Shown here in pieces: positions 33,101 through 41,904 of a DNA stretch of 64,000 bases; position 1 is the stretch's first letter, and the number at the start of each line of letters is the position of its first letter. Source of the DNA: Fibrobacter sp. UWT2 (GTDB lineage Bacteria; Fibrobacterota; Fibrobacteria; Fibrobacterales; Fibrobacteraceae); the NCBI RefSeq assembly GCF_900142545.1, contig NZ_FRBF01000001.1, forward strand, positions 62,001-126,000, in the 5' to 3' direction. A program made the translations under genes and the position numbers. The notes beneath the pieces were generated by a model that saw nothing but the letters and a program-made list of their open reading frames with translations, was not told the origin of the DNA and ran no database searches.

Positions 33101-33832
33101 GTGAAACGGTTTCGTTTTGGCGTTTTGCCCGTTTTTAGCGCAGTTTTGTGTGTAAATCTTTTTTCGTTTCCTGCGCTTGCCCGTGATTTATTGCCCAACA
33201 AGACTCATGCTGTACTTACAGTGACGTTCACGAACGACCAGGATGTGCCTCAGGCGCACAAGAAGTTGACATTTGTAGGACAGAACGACCCCAATAAGAG
33301 AGTGACCGTGACTACGGATGCAGAAGGTGAGGTCACTTTCCATATTCCCCGCGAAGAAACTTATACAATCTACTGCGAAAGTGTAACGGGACCCTTTGAT
33401 TGCGGTACTTCTCCCTACGTGTCGCCGACGGCAAGTACGGGTGGCATTACGGTGGTGTTTGACGATACCCGTGTGGAATTGAAAGGCGTAAACTTCAAGG
33501 CCGGCAGCGCAGAACTGGAACCGGAGTCCATTGAAATCCTGGACAAGGCCGTGGCCGGAATCTTGAAGAATCCCTTGGCCCACATCGAAATTCAGGGCCA
33601 TACCAGCTCCGAAGGGGGCGATGCCTTTAACCAGACGCTTTCGGAACAGCGCGCCTATACGGTATTCCTTTATATGACCGAAAAGGGCGTTGACCGCGGC
33701 CGTCTTTCGGCAAGCGGTTACGGTTCTAGCCAGCCTAGGGCTTCGAATGCGACCGAAGAAGGCCGCCGAAAGAACCGCCGCATCGAACTTCGTGTACTAA
33801 ACGAAGACGAAGTGCAGGTGGAACACAAGTAG
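33101..33832 (+). CDS. OmpA-family peptidoglycan-binding protein
   Basis: Protein of 243 residues. Signal peptide (MKRFRFGVLPVFSAVLCVNLFSFPALA), a beta-sandwich of carboxypeptidase-regulatory or invasin-like kind (about 35-115: KRVTVTTDAEGEVTFHIPREETY), and a C-terminal OmpA domain (about 125-240) with VNFKAGSAELEP, IEIQGHTSSEGG, LSEQRAYTV and NRRIELRV. The diaminopimelate-binding Asp/Arg pair appears as GHTSSEGG and NRRIE; the usual Asp after GHT is Ser, a possible weak point. Start is GTG with AAGGAG upstream. Confidence 0.82.
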   Translation: MKRFRFGVLPVFSAVLCVNLFSFPALARDLLPNKTHAVLTVTFTNDQDVPQAHKKLTFVGQNDPNKRVTVTTDAEGEVTFHIPREETYTIYCESVTGPFDCGTSPYVSPTASTGGITVVFDDTRVELKGVNFKAGSAELEPESIEILDKAVAGILKNPLAHIEIQGHTSSEGGDAFNQTLSEQRAYTVFLYMTEKGVDRGRLSASGYGSSQPRASNATEEGRRKNRRIELRVLNEDEVQVEHK

Positions 33833-33847
33833 GTTTAGGGTTCTGAA

Positions 33848-34681
33848 TTAATTCTTGCGGAAGCCTTCGTCGGAAAGAATAATCTTTCCTTCGCGGAAGA
33901 GCGTTCCGAGGATTTTCTTGAAAGTCTTCTTGGACATGCCGAATTCGCGGCGGATGTCTTCGGGATCGCTGTGGTCGCCGTAAGGTAAGAAACCACCGGC
34001 TTCTTCAAGCTTTTGCATGATGGCGGAGGGGCTTTCGCTCTTCATGATACCCTTGTAGCCCACGGGCGTGAGGTTCAGGGTTATCTTTCCGTCTTCAGTG
34101 AAACGTTGTATGTAGCCAGCCATGGTGTCGCCGATGTAGATGCGCGGCGTGTTGGGAGTAACCATGAGGCGGCCCGTGTAGCGGTAGTCTACTAGGAAAT
34201 CAATGTGGTCGCGGGTGACTTCGTAAGCGGCGAGCTGCACCTTTTGGCCCAAGTGGAGTTCCGAAGTGTCGGGGTTCAGGAAGCTCTTGATTTTTTCGGT
34301 GGCCACGATGCGGTTGCTCTTTTCGTCTTCGAGAATGTACACGACGCAGCGGTCGCCGCGCCTGAGTTCACCGAGCTGCTGCTTGTAGGGAAGGAACAGG
34401 TCCTTGTTCAGGCCCCAATCCAGGAATGCGCCGATGCGGTTCACGTCCTTGACTTCGAGTACGGCAAATTCGCCGACGGTAGCGTAGGGCTTGTCGAGGG
34501 TGGCAATGGGGCGGTCTTCGGAATCCATGTAGACAAATACGTCCAGGACTTCACCTTCTGTGAGGCTGAATTCTTCTTTTTTGCCGGGGAGAAGCACGCG
34601 CCCGCCGGTTTCAAGTTCCAGGTAGTAACCCTGGGGCATGATTTCTTCTACCCGGGCGCGGTTGTATTTGCCTAATTCCAT
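33848..34681 (-). CDS. cvfB: CvfB-family S1-like RNA-binding protein
   Basis: Protein of 277 residues with three S1-like beta-barrel units and a C-terminal winged helix (about 215-277: EDIRREFGMSKKTFKKILGTLFREGKI), the CvfB layout known from Staphylococcus and Streptococcus. LDWGLNKDLFLPYKQQ is a typical S1 surface. Such proteins bind RNA and affect gene expression. Start ATG at 34681 (MELGKY). It is convergent with the OmpA-like gene. Confidence 0.85.
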   Translation of the reverse strand: MELGKYNRARVEEIMPQGYYLELETGGRVLLPGKKEEFSLTEGEVLDVFVYMDSEDRPIATLDKPYATVGEFAVLEVKDVNRIGAFLDWGLNKDLFLPYKQQLGELRRGDRCVVYILEDEKSNRIVATEKIKSFLNPDTSELHLGQKVQLAAYEVTRDHIDFLVDYRYTGRLMVTPNTPRIYIGDTMAGYIQRFTEDGKITLNLTPVGYKGIMKSESPSAIMQKLEEAGGFLPYGDHSDPEDIRREFGMSKKTFKKILGTLFREGKIILSDEGFRKN

Positions 34682-34811
34682 AAGGGACCTTCCGTTCAAG
34701 TGATTTAGCCCAAAAATAGAAAAAGTGCAGGGGAGAACAAAGGGACTATTTTGAACCGAATTTTCAATTCCAGCGTATATAAAGTAGATCCCCCTTACAA
34801 AAGGATGTTTT

Positions 34812-35516
34812 ATGAATCTAAATCAAATGATGCTGCACGACAAATCGGCTCGGAATTCCTTGCCCCGCGAAAAAATCGAAAAATACGGGGCGTCGGCCCT
34901 TACGAACGAAGAATTGCTCGCCCTGATTCTTGGCAGCGGGAACCAGGATTGCAATGTCTTTGAGCTTTCTCGCCACCTGGCAGAATTCCTTTCGGACCAG
35001 ACCCAGGTGCCCACTTTAGACAAAATTCGCGAAATTCGGGGACTTGGCAAGGTCAAGTCTGCCCAAATTCTGGCCTGCCTCGAACTTTCGGGACGGTATA
35101 TTCTGAGCGCCAAGTCGAATCCGATCATGGCTCCGGAAGATTTGATGTCGCGGCTTTCGTTTTTGAAGTACGAGGAACAGGAACACTTGGTGGTGGTGAC
35201 CCTGAATTCGGTCAATTGCGTCATCCGGGTGCATGAAATTACGACAGGGCTTGTCAATAAGACTCCTGTACACCCCCGTGAGGCCTTTGCCAAAGCGATT
35301 GAAGACCGTGCCGTTTCGGTGGTTTTTGCCCATAATCACCCCTCGGGATCGTTGGAACCCAGCCTGGAAGATTTGGCCATTACGCGGGTCCTTTGTGCTT
35401 CGGGCCGGATACTCCAGATTCCCGTCTTGGACCATGTCATTGTGGGGAAGGGGGGATTTTCGAGTATTTGCAGGGAGCAGCCGGAGTTATTCGAGAAAAC
35501 TTTCCAGCCGATTTAG
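34812..35516 (+). CDS. radC: RadC-family JAB/JAMM-domain protein
   Basis: Protein of 234 residues. N-terminal helix-hairpin-helix (about 70-95, EIRGLGKVKSAQIL) and C-terminal JAMM metallo-domain with HNHPSG (about 173) followed by PSLED, the His-x-His...Ser...Asp zinc set. EHLVVVTLNSVNCVIRVHEIT is the usual strand before it. The early radC repair link is withdrawn in the literature; a hydrolase role is open. Ribosome site AAAAGGATGTTTT precedes the ATG. Confidence 0.9.
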   Translation: MNLNQMMLHDKSARNSLPREKIEKYGASALTNEELLALILGSGNQDCNVFELSRHLAEFLSDQTQVPTLDKIREIRGLGKVKSAQILACLELSGRYILSAKSNPIMAPEDLMSRLSFLKYEEQEHLVVVTLNSVNCVIRVHEITTGLVNKTPVHPREAFAKAIEDRAVSVVFAHNHPSGSLEPSLEDLAITRVLCASGRILQIPVLDHVIVGKGGFSSICREQPELFEKTFQPI

Positions 35517-35610
35517 GCCCGGAGTCTACAAAATTTCAAATATTACAAAAATGTTACAAATGGTTTGTTGTGTGATTTTCATTGCGATTTCTAAAAAAAA
35601 ACGCATTTTT

Positions 35611-35640
35611 TTGTTGCTTTTTTGAGTAATAAGTTATATT
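35611..35640 (+). promoter_or_regulatory. Candidate promoter for the TSP3-OmpA gene
   Basis: TTGTTG (35611-35616), 18 bases, TATATT (35635-35640). An AT-rich tract surrounds it. A leader of about 50 bases and AAGGAG before the ATG follow. Matches the -10 type seen at the tRNA promoter but has a weak -35 box. Confidence 0.45.
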
Positions 35641-35697
35641 TACATTAGTTAAATCGGGTAGCCTTGTTTGGTAGGCCGCCCACTATAAGGAGACGCT

Positions 35698-38409
35698 ATG
35701 AAAAAGGTAGCTATGGGCCTTGCCCTTGCTTTGGCAGCTTCTGCCTTTGCAGGACATCCCCAGACAATCAACAAGGAAGGCTTCGTGGGTGTGAACAAGA
35801 CCCAGGCAGCTCAGTCCCTTGGTCATTCCAAGCTAGTGTTTACCCTTTTGGGCGATGCCGCTTTTGGCAATGACATGTTCCCTAATAATGATGCAGATCC
35901 TGCATATGCCTTGACGGAATCTTATGTTGATGCAGGTTTATTTGCACAAGAAAGAAACGCTAAGGTTGGCGATTTCTTGGGTGGATCGGCTTATATCGGT
36001 TTTGCCATTGGTATTTGGCATTATTTCGATGTCGGTGTTACGTTGCCGGTTTACTACGACCAGTTTACTGCAGAAGATGTCAATAAAAAGGGTCCCATTT
36101 CTAACTCGAAGGTTGGATATGTGGGTAACTTGAAGGGTGACGTTAAGATCCGTTTCCCGCTCCCCGAAGACCAGGTCTTCGATGTTGCCGTGTTCGGTGG
36201 TGTGACTGCCGGTACGTCCAATGCGACCAAGCAGGGCCTGTGGATTCGTGAACCGGAATACATCAACAAGAAGAACGGCGTTGCTTACCCCTTCGGAAAC
36301 AAGGTGACCACCATTAAGGGCGGTCTTGCCGTGACGATGGATGTCAGCAAGCTGGACGGTGGCGACGGCTTCCCGTTCTTGCTCCACTTGAACGGCGGTT
36401 ATCGCTATACCATGAATGACGAATATCAGTCACTTCCGTTCATGAGTGCTGCTGCTGAAATTTATTTCCTCGAATTCATGTCTCTCTTTGCAGAATTCTA
36501 CTGGGATATCCAGCTGGATGATTACGAATACTGCATGGGTGACTTGTGTACAGCCAATGGCGATGGCAAGCTTGACATGAAGCAGCTGACTGGCGCCTTG
36601 GTATTCCACCTGCCGGTGGGTGTCGATATCCACTTGGGTGCTTCTTATCACCTCGGTGCTGACAAGTTCCTGTCCGGTGTGGAAGTCATGAGAGATGGCG
36701 ACCGCTCTGGAGCCATTGCTACTGCATGGGCTATGGAGAATGGTGCCATGGTTTCGGATGGAAATGGTGGCTACTTGACGGAATTTGTGGAAGCTGACGC
36801 TGTCCATGCTGACCGTATTCGCGTCAACCCGAAGTTCACCGTGTACGGCGGTATCACTTGGAGCGGTTTCCTGCTGGCTCAGGACCGCGACGGCGACGGT
36901 ATTACGGATGACGAAGACAAGTGCCCGGACGATATCGGTCACCGCCTGAATCAGGGTTGCCCGCTGGGTAATCCGGATGCTGATGAAGATGGCGTTTGCG
37001 ATGCCTGGGTTGCTGAAAAGGGATTCGAATCTGAATTTGCTGATGTTTGCGAAGGCGTTGACCAGTGCCCGAACGAAGCTGGCGAAGGCGACGATGGTTG
37101 CCCGCTCGACAATCCGGATGCTGATGGTGACGGCGTTTGCGATGCCTGGGTGTCTCAGAAGAAGATGCTCAAGAAGTTTGCTAATGTCTGCGAAGGCATT
37201 GACGATTGCCCGGCTCAGGCTGGTTCTCCGGCATTCAACGGTTGCCCGACCAAGCAGCCGGACCCGGATGGTGACGGTCTCTGCTCTCCGTGGGTGACTG
37301 ACGAAGGCGCCATGAACGAATTCGCCGACATTTGTAAGGGTTACGATATGTGCCCGGGTGAAGCCGGTTCTGCTGCCAACAAGGGTTGCGCATGGGATGA
37401 TCCGGATGCCGATAACGACGGCCTCTGCGACCCGTGGGTGACTGAAAAGAAGATGGGCTTCTACTTCGAAAAGGCTGCTGAAGACGAAGCAATGGCTAAG
37501 GAATGGTTCATTGACAAGTCTTGTAAGGGTATCGACAAGTGCCCGACCGAACTCGGCCCGGCTACTAACGAAGGCTGCCCGCTCGGCAACCCGGATACCG
37601 ACAAGGACGGCCTCTGCGATCCTTGGGTGACCGAAAAGAATATGCTCGACCAGTATGACGGTATCTGCTCTGGCGTCGACAAGTGCCCGACTGAAGCCGG
37701 TGAAGCCTTCGCTCAGGGCTGCCCGATGGAAAGCCCGGACCCGGATGGCGACTCCCTCTGCTCTCCGTGGGTGACCAAGCAGAAGATGCTTGACCAGTTC
37801 GCTGAAATGTGCCATGGCTATGACCGTTGCGAACTCGAAGCTGGTCCTGAATGGAACAAGGGTTGCCCGATTGAAGACGATCCGGACCCGGATAAGGACG
37901 GCGTCTGCTCTGAATGGGTTGCTACCAAGAAGCTCCAGAAGGAATTCGAAAGCGTTTGTACCGGTATCGACCGCTGCCCGGATGAACCGGGTGACGACGG
38001 CCATGGCTGCCCGAAGAAGGCTGTCGAAAAGCTCGATGGCGTGACCTTCAAGAGCGGCAAGGCTACCTTGGAATCCAACGCTAAGAAGATCCTCCAGAAC
38101 GTGGCTAAGAAGCTCGTCGAAGAAGATAGCTACAAGGATTTGAAGATCGTGATCCAGGGTCACACCGACAACGTGGGTAAGGAAAAGACCAACCAGAAAC
38201 TTTCCGAAAACCGCGCTAAGGAAGTGATGAAGGTGCTCACCAAGGCGGGCGTCAAGAAGGATCGCATCAAGGCTATCGGTATGGGTTCCAGCTGCCCGGT
38301 GGATGACAACAGCACCGCCGAAGGCCGCGAAATGAACCGCCGTATCGAAATGCACTTCGTAACGCCGGATAACGACGGTACCCAGTGCGAAAGCAACTTG
38401 GTTCAGTAA
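35698..38409 (+). CDS. Large OmpA-family protein with N-terminal barrel and expanded thrombospondin type 3 repeats
   Basis: Outer-membrane protein of 903 residues: signal peptide (1-19), barrel-like region (to about 395), a calcium-type repeat region (about 397-772) and a C-terminal OmpA domain (about 780-895; VTFKSGKATLE, IQGHTDNVGKEKTNQKLSENRA, GRE/NRRIEMHF, ligand Asp and Arg intact). The repeat region has one short TSP3 unit and seven longer units of about 47-62 residues with the pattern DGxCxxWV, twelve or more residues, CxGxDxCPxxxG and GCP, so each holds four cysteines. It probably anchors the envelope to peptidoglycan while the repeats form a Ca-binding stalk. A single-gene unit with its own terminator. 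Codon use is that of a highly expressed gene. Confidence 0.88.
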   Translation: MKKVAMGLALALAASAFAGHPQTINKEGFVGVNKTQAAQSLGHSKLVFTLLGDAAFGNDMFPNNDADPAYALTESYVDAGLFAQERNAKVGDFLGGSAYIGFAIGIWHYFDVGVTLPVYYDQFTAEDVNKKGPISNSKVGYVGNLKGDVKIRFPLPEDQVFDVAVFGGVTAGTSNATKQGLWIREPEYINKKNGVAYPFGNKVTTIKGGLAVTMDVSKLDGGDGFPFLLHLNGGYRYTMNDEYQSLPFMSAAAEIYFLEFMSLFAEFYWDIQLDDYEYCMGDLCTANGDGKLDMKQLTGALVFHLPVGVDIHLGASYHLGADKFLSGVEVMRDGDRSGAIATAWAMENGAMVSDGNGGYLTEFVEADAVHADRIRVNPKFTVYGGITWSGFLLAQDRDGDGITDDEDKCPDDIGHRLNQGCPLGNPDADEDGVCDAWVAEKGFESEFADVCEGVDQCPNEAGEGDDGCPLDNPDADGDGVCDAWVSQKKMLKKFANVCEGIDDCPAQAGSPAFNGCPTKQPDPDGDGLCSPWVTDEGAMNEFADICKGYDMCPGEAGSAANKGCAWDDPDADNDGLCDPWVTEKKMGFYFEKAAEDEAMAKEWFIDKSCKGIDKCPTELGPATNEGCPLGNPDTDKDGLCDPWVTEKNMLDQYDGICSGVDKCPTEAGEAFAQGCPMESPDPDGDSLCSPWVTKQKMLDQFAEMCHGYDRCELEAGPEWNKGCPIEDDPDPDKDGVCSEWVATKKLQKEFESVCTGIDRCPDEPGDDGHGCPKKAVEKLDGVTFKSGKATLESNAKKILQNVAKKLVEEDSYKDLKIVIQGHTDNVGKEKTNQKLSENRAKEVMKVLTKAGVKKDRIKAIGMGSSCPVDDNSTAEGREMNRRIEMHFVTPDNDGTQCESNLVQ
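36886..38012 (+). repeat. Eight tandem calcium-loop repeats in the TSP3-OmpA gene
   Basis: Protein-level repeats starting at DRDGDGITDDEDKCPDD and continuing with NPDADEDGVCDAWV-type units to PDKDGVCSEWV. Seven of eight units carry an insertion between the calcium loop and the closing CP. The fifth is longest, with an extra 15 residues (FEKAAEDEAMAKEWFIDKS). Confidence 0.85.
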
Positions 38410-38430
38410 TCTTCGCTAACCTTTGAATAA

Positions 38431-38459
38431 AGTCCCCGGCACACCGCCGGGGACTTTTT
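38431..38459 (+). terminator. Rho-independent terminator after the TSP3-OmpA gene
   Basis: AGTCCCCGGC-acacc-GCCGGGGACT followed by TTTT, 22 bases after the stop. Ten-base perfect stem. Confidence 0.9.
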
Positions 38460-38478
38460 CTATCTTAATCAAAAATAT

Positions 38479-38520
38479 CTTCCTACTTCCTACTGTCTAC
38501 TTCTAACTTCCTACTCCTCT
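38479..38520. repeat. CTTCCTAC-type repeat abutting the next start codon
   Basis: Pyrimidine-rich words (CTTCCTACTTCCTAC, TGTCTACTTC, TAACTTCCTACTCCTCT) extend up to the ATG at 38521. Its reverse complement shares GAAGTAGACAGTAGGAAGTA with the repeat after argJ. No purine-rich ribosome site is present. Confidence 0.75.
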
Positions 38521-38760
38521 ATGACCAAACTTGACGAAATCCTCCATTCTCTGGAAGCCTCCAACCACGACTTGGTGGAAATGCTCCCGGCCAATTTGAA
38601 CCACAAGATGGTGCAGAAGGCGCGCCTCGGCAAGAAGCCCGTGCCCAAGCATACGCAAGACCTGATTTTGCAGGCGGTCAATGCCCTTTTGCGTGAAAAG
38701 GCGGTCACCGAAGACAAAAAGGTGAAGCAGTACAAGCGCGTGGAAATATTCGGCGAGTAA
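38521..38760 (+). CDS. Small conserved-looking protein, unknown function
   Basis: Protein of 79 residues, mostly helical and charged (MTKLDEILHSLEASNHDLVEML... RLGKKPVPKHTQDLILQAVNALLREK). It is followed 19 bases later by thyA. Coding is supported by codon use like its neighbours and by the close spacing. The middle part (VPKHTQDLILQAVNALL) could be a small helix-turn-helix, but the evidence is thin. No family assigned. Confidence 0.55.
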   Translation: MTKLDEILHSLEASNHDLVEMLPANLNHKMVQKARLGKKPVPKHTQDLILQAVNALLREKAVTEDKKVKQYKRVEIFGE

Positions 38761-38779
38761 CTTTTATTAAATTACAACT

Positions 38780-39592
38780 ATGCAACAATACCTCGATCTG
38801 CTTAAAGATATTTTGGAAAATGGTGTGGACCGCTCTGACCGTACGGGTACGGGTACGCGCTCTGTATTCGGCCGCCAGTGCCGTTACGATCTGTCCAAGG
38901 GATTCCCTTGCCTGACGACAAAAAAGCTTCATTTGCGCTCGATTATTCATGAATTGCTGTGGTTCCTGAAGGGCGATACGAACATCAAGTATTTGCATGA
39001 CAACAAGGTGACCATTTGGGACGAATGGGCTGACGAAAACGGCGACCTTGGTCCGGTTTACGGTCATCAGTGGCGCAGTTGGCCGACCCCTGATGGTGGC
39101 CACATCGACCAGATTCAGAATTTGGTCAACAGCCTCAAGAACAATCCCGATTCCCGCCGTCACCTGGTGTGCGCATGGAATGTCTCTGAAGTAGACAAGA
39201 TGGCGTTGCCGCCTTGTCACTGCCTGTTCCAGTTCTACGTGGGTGGTGTAGGCGCTTCTGGCAAGCGTAAGCTTAGCTGCCAGCTGTACCAGCGCAGTGC
39301 CGATACCTTCCTCGGGGTTCCGTTCAATATTGCCTCTTACGCACTCTTGACTTTGATGCTGGCTCAGGTTTGCGACTACGAACCGGGTGAATTCATTCAT
39401 ACTTTGGGTGATACGCATTTGTATTCGAACCATTTTGAACAGGCCCGCGAGCAGTTGACTCGTACGCCGCGCAAGCTCCCGACCATGAAGTTGAATCCGG
39501 CAGTGAAGGATCTTTTTGAATTCAAGTTCGAAGACTTTGAACTGGTGGATTACGACCCGTGGCCGACCATCAAGGCGCCTATAGCCGTATAA
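38780..39592 (+). CDS. thyA: Thymidylate synthase ThyA
   Basis: Methylates dUMP to dTMP with methylene-tetrahydrofolate. Length 270 residues. Catalytic Cys146 is in [31 protein letters not shown] and [12 protein letters not shown] are conserved substrate and folate blocks; the N-terminal [12 protein letters not shown] loop is present. folA follows 45 bases later, the classic pairing since ThyA makes dihydrofolate that DHFR recycles. Confidence 0.96.
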   Translation: MQQYLDLLKDILENGVDRSDRTGTGTRSVFGRQCRYDLSKGFPCLTTKKLHLRSIIHELLWFLKGDTNIKYLHDNKVTIWDEWADENGDLGPVYGHQWRSWPTPDGGHIDQIQNLVNSLKNNPDSRRHLVCAWNVSEVDKMALPPCHCLFQFYVGGVGASGKRKLSCQLYQRSADTFLGVPFNIASYALLTLMLAQVCDYEPGEFIHTLGDTHLYSNHFEQAREQLTRTPRKLPTMKLNPAVKDLFEFKFEDFELVDYDPWPTIKAPIAV

Positions 39593-39637
39593 CTTAGACG
39601 ATAGAACGGGCTGCGCCCTACAGAGGAGAAACGAGAG

Positions 39638-40123
39638 ATGTTGATTTCTGCAATTGTCGCAATTTCTCAGAATAATGTAATCGGCCGCGATGGTCATTTG
39701 CCGTGGCATTTGTCGGCGGACCTCAAGCGGTTCAAGGCGATTACGACGGGCCATTCTATTGTGCTTGGCCGCAAGAATTACGATGATATTGGACGCCCGC
39801 TTCCGAACCGCACGAATTACGTGCTGACTCGGAATGCGGCTTTTGAAGCTCCTGGCTGCATTGTTTGCAATAATCTTTCTCAGGCGATCGAGAGCGCTCG
39901 CGCCGCCCACGAAACGGAATGCTTTATCATTGGCGGCGCGGCGGTTTACCGCGAAGCCATGCCCCTGGTGCAAAAGCTTTATGTGACTCGCGTACTTGCC
40001 GATGTCGATGGCGATGTGCTGTTCCCGGAATGGGGCGACGGTTGGCATAAGGTGAGCGAAGAACGTTTCGAAGCTGACGAAAAGAACGATTATCCGACAA
40101 CATTTGAAGTCTGGGAGCGTTAA
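39638..40123 (+). CDS. folA: Dihydrofolate reductase FolA
   Basis: DHFR of 161 residues: VAISQNNVIGRDGHLPWHLSADLKRFKAIT with the catalytic acid (the Asp of HLSADLKRFK) and Trp21-type loop, TGHSIVLGRKNYDDIG for NADPH, and FIIGGAAVYREAMPLVQKLYVTRV. Reduces dihydrofolate with NADPH. Ribosome site AGAGGAGAAACGAGAG. Its stop codon is directly followed by the TTG start of the cyclase gene. Confidence 0.95.
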   Translation: MLISAIVAISQNNVIGRDGHLPWHLSADLKRFKAITTGHSIVLGRKNYDDIGRPLPNRTNYVLTRNAAFEAPGCIVCNNLSQAIESARAAHETECFIIGGAAVYREAMPLVQKLYVTRVLADVDGDVLFPEWGDGWHKVSEERFEADEKNDYPTTFEVWER

Positions 40124-41842
40124 TTGGTCAAGCCGGAAACAATTCATAAGCAATATTTGTGGGTGACATCTGTTTCGGCTGTAGTGTTGCTCTTGCTGTT
40201 TGTCGTTTTTTTGGTGGCGGTTCGATCCAATGGCGTAGCTCCGCGACATGTCTACCTTGATAAAGGTTGGACTATTACATACAAGGGCGAAAAGACCGAA
40301 GTTGAATCTCTGGTGAACTACACGTTCCCTAAGAGACTCAGGAGCGGCGATTCGCTGATATTGGAAGGCGAAATTTCTGCGAACCTGCTTTCTCATTCCG
40401 TTTTCAGATTTCGAACGGTGCATAGTGCTGTCGAGGTTTTCGAAAACGGCGAAAGTGTGTATGAGTATGGTAAAAACCGCGTGTTTCCGGGATGCGGTTA
40501 CCACTATGTCCACTTGAACCATGGCGACCATCAAAAGCTGAAAGTGGTTCTTGTCGAGAAAATAGACAAAAGAAAGATTACTTTCTCGAAATATGAACTT
40601 TTGCCAGAAGAATACGCTACGAGCGATTATTCCTCGCGCCATATTTTTGCTCTAGTCATCGGGATATTCCTTGTTCTGTTTGGTGTGCTTGCGGTCCTGA
40701 TTGGAACCGTCATGCGGATATACGGTGTCAATTATTTTCGTCTGTTGATGATTGGGCTCCTGTCATTTACGTTTGGCACTTGGACAATGTGCTATACGAA
40801 ACTGATTCAGGTTGTGTCGTACAATTTGACTCTCAATACGACCCTTGAATATATCTGCCTTTATTTTGCACCGATTCCGTTTACGCTGCTGCTTTGGAAC
40901 ATGCACCAGACGCGTCTTAATCATTCCAAGACTCAGGTCATGAAGTTCTTGGTGATCTATGAAGTTGCTTACTTGGTGGTCGCATCGATTCTTCATTTTA
41001 CGGGGTTGCTGTTCTACCCCAAAATGCTTGCGTTTTTCCATGTGGTTGTTATTGCCGGGTTGGCATACTTTGTTTATTCCGGTATTCTTTACAACAAAAA
41101 AATGGATGAGTCCGGAAAGATTCTTTCCCGTGGAGTTTTGTTCTTTGTGGTGATGGTCGTGGCGGACTTGCTTCGCTTTAATTTCGCCCGCTATCTCGCT
41201 GTCGATAACTCGTTGCTGGAATCGTCTTGGATTCCTCTGGGTACGCTTGGCTTTGTGCTGTCGCTTGTACAAAGCTATGTCGTTTATTTGGTATATATTT
41301 TGGAAGACCGCGCCGAAAAGGGAGCGTTGGCTACGATGGCCTATCTGGATGCCTTGACGGGACTTTACAACCGTGCCAAGTGCCAGCAGATTTTCGAAAT
41401 TCTTGACAAGAGCTTTGGTGATTATGCCTTTGTAAGCATAGACATGAATAGCCTTAAAGAGGTGAATGACCGGTATGGTCATAATGAAGGTGACCGATTC
41501 ATTAAGGCTTTTGCAGAAGTTTTCAAGGAAGCTTTTAAGGGCGTTGGGACGACCATTCGTGTGGGTGGCGATGAATTTTTAGCCATTGTTCGCAGTGAAC
41601 ATGTGGCTGACGTGAAGAACGCTGTAAAAAAAATGATGGAACTTCAAAAAGCCAGTAGCGTCAATTTGCCGGTTCCCTTGGAAGTTGCCTATGGCATCGC
41701 CTTCAAACATGAGTTTTTGGAGTATTCTTTCAGTGTCGCCGAAGAACAGCGCATTGACGCCGAAAAGGTCTATCATTTGGCAGATGAGCGCATGTACGCC
41801 ATGAAATCGTCCATGAAGTCGAAGTCGGCTCGGAAAGAATAA
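40124..41842 (+). CDS. Membrane diguanylate cyclase (GGDEF)
   Basis: Protein of 572 residues: N-terminal transmembrane anchor (about 11-33), a periplasmic domain of about 130 residues, six or seven further membrane segments (about 170-390; 7TM-DISM-like layout), then a GGDEF domain (about 405-565). The active-site VGGDEF at about 480 is intact, with the preceding LDALTGLYNRAKC and SIDMNSLKEVNDRYGHNEGD. The product-inhibition RxxD site before it is absent. It should make c-di-GMP in response to an extracellular signal. Start is TTG, touching the folA stop, so it is translationally linked to folA, an unusual partner. Confidence 0.88.
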   Translation: MVKPETIHKQYLWVTSVSAVVLLLLFVVFLVAVRSNGVAPRHVYLDKGWTITYKGEKTEVESLVNYTFPKRLRSGDSLILEGEISANLLSHSVFRFRTVHSAVEVFENGESVYEYGKNRVFPGCGYHYVHLNHGDHQKLKVVLVEKIDKRKITFSKYELLPEEYATSDYSSRHIFALVIGIFLVLFGVLAVLIGTVMRIYGVNYFRLLMIGLLSFTFGTWTMCYTKLIQVVSYNLTLNTTLEYICLYFAPIPFTLLLWNMHQTRLNHSKTQVMKFLVIYEVAYLVVASILHFTGLLFYPKMLAFFHVVVIAGLAYFVYSGILYNKKMDESGKILSRGVLFFVVMVVADLLRFNFARYLAVDNSLLESSWIPLGTLGFVLSLVQSYVVYLVYILEDRAEKGALATMAYLDALTGLYNRAKCQQIFEILDKSFGDYAFVSIDMNSLKEVNDRYGHNEGDRFIKAFAEVFKEAFKGVGTTIRVGGDEFLAIVRSEHVADVKNAVKKMMELQKASSVNLPVPLEVAYGIAFKHEFLEYSFSVAEEQRIDAEKVYHLADERMYAMKSSMKSKSARKE

Positions 41843-41882
41843 TTTTTTGATATTTTCTTTCGTCTATTGTTTCTTGTTTTGA

Positions 41883-41904
41883 GTCTTTAATATATATTAA
41901 AGAC
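41883..41904. promoter_or_regulatory. Perfect 22-bp palindrome touching the start codon of the MgtC-like gene
   Basis: The half-site GTCTTTAATAT and its exact complement fill 41883-41904, and the ATG begins at 41905. The AT-rich centre includes TATATT. It may be an operator overlapping the promoter, or an mRNA hairpin that hides the start. Confidence 0.6.

Noticed and set aside
36886-38012. CRISPR-like regular repeats
   Set aside because: Period of about 144 bases, protein-coding with intact frame and diverged third positions; this is a protein repeat.
36430-38355. 641-residue open frame opposite the TSP3-OmpA gene
   Set aside because: Its repeats mirror the TSP3 units on the other strand; no signal or domain of its own.
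38705-40642. 645-residue open frame opposite thyA and folA
   Set aside because: It spans two well-defined enzymes and an intergenic gap on the other strand, with no motif.
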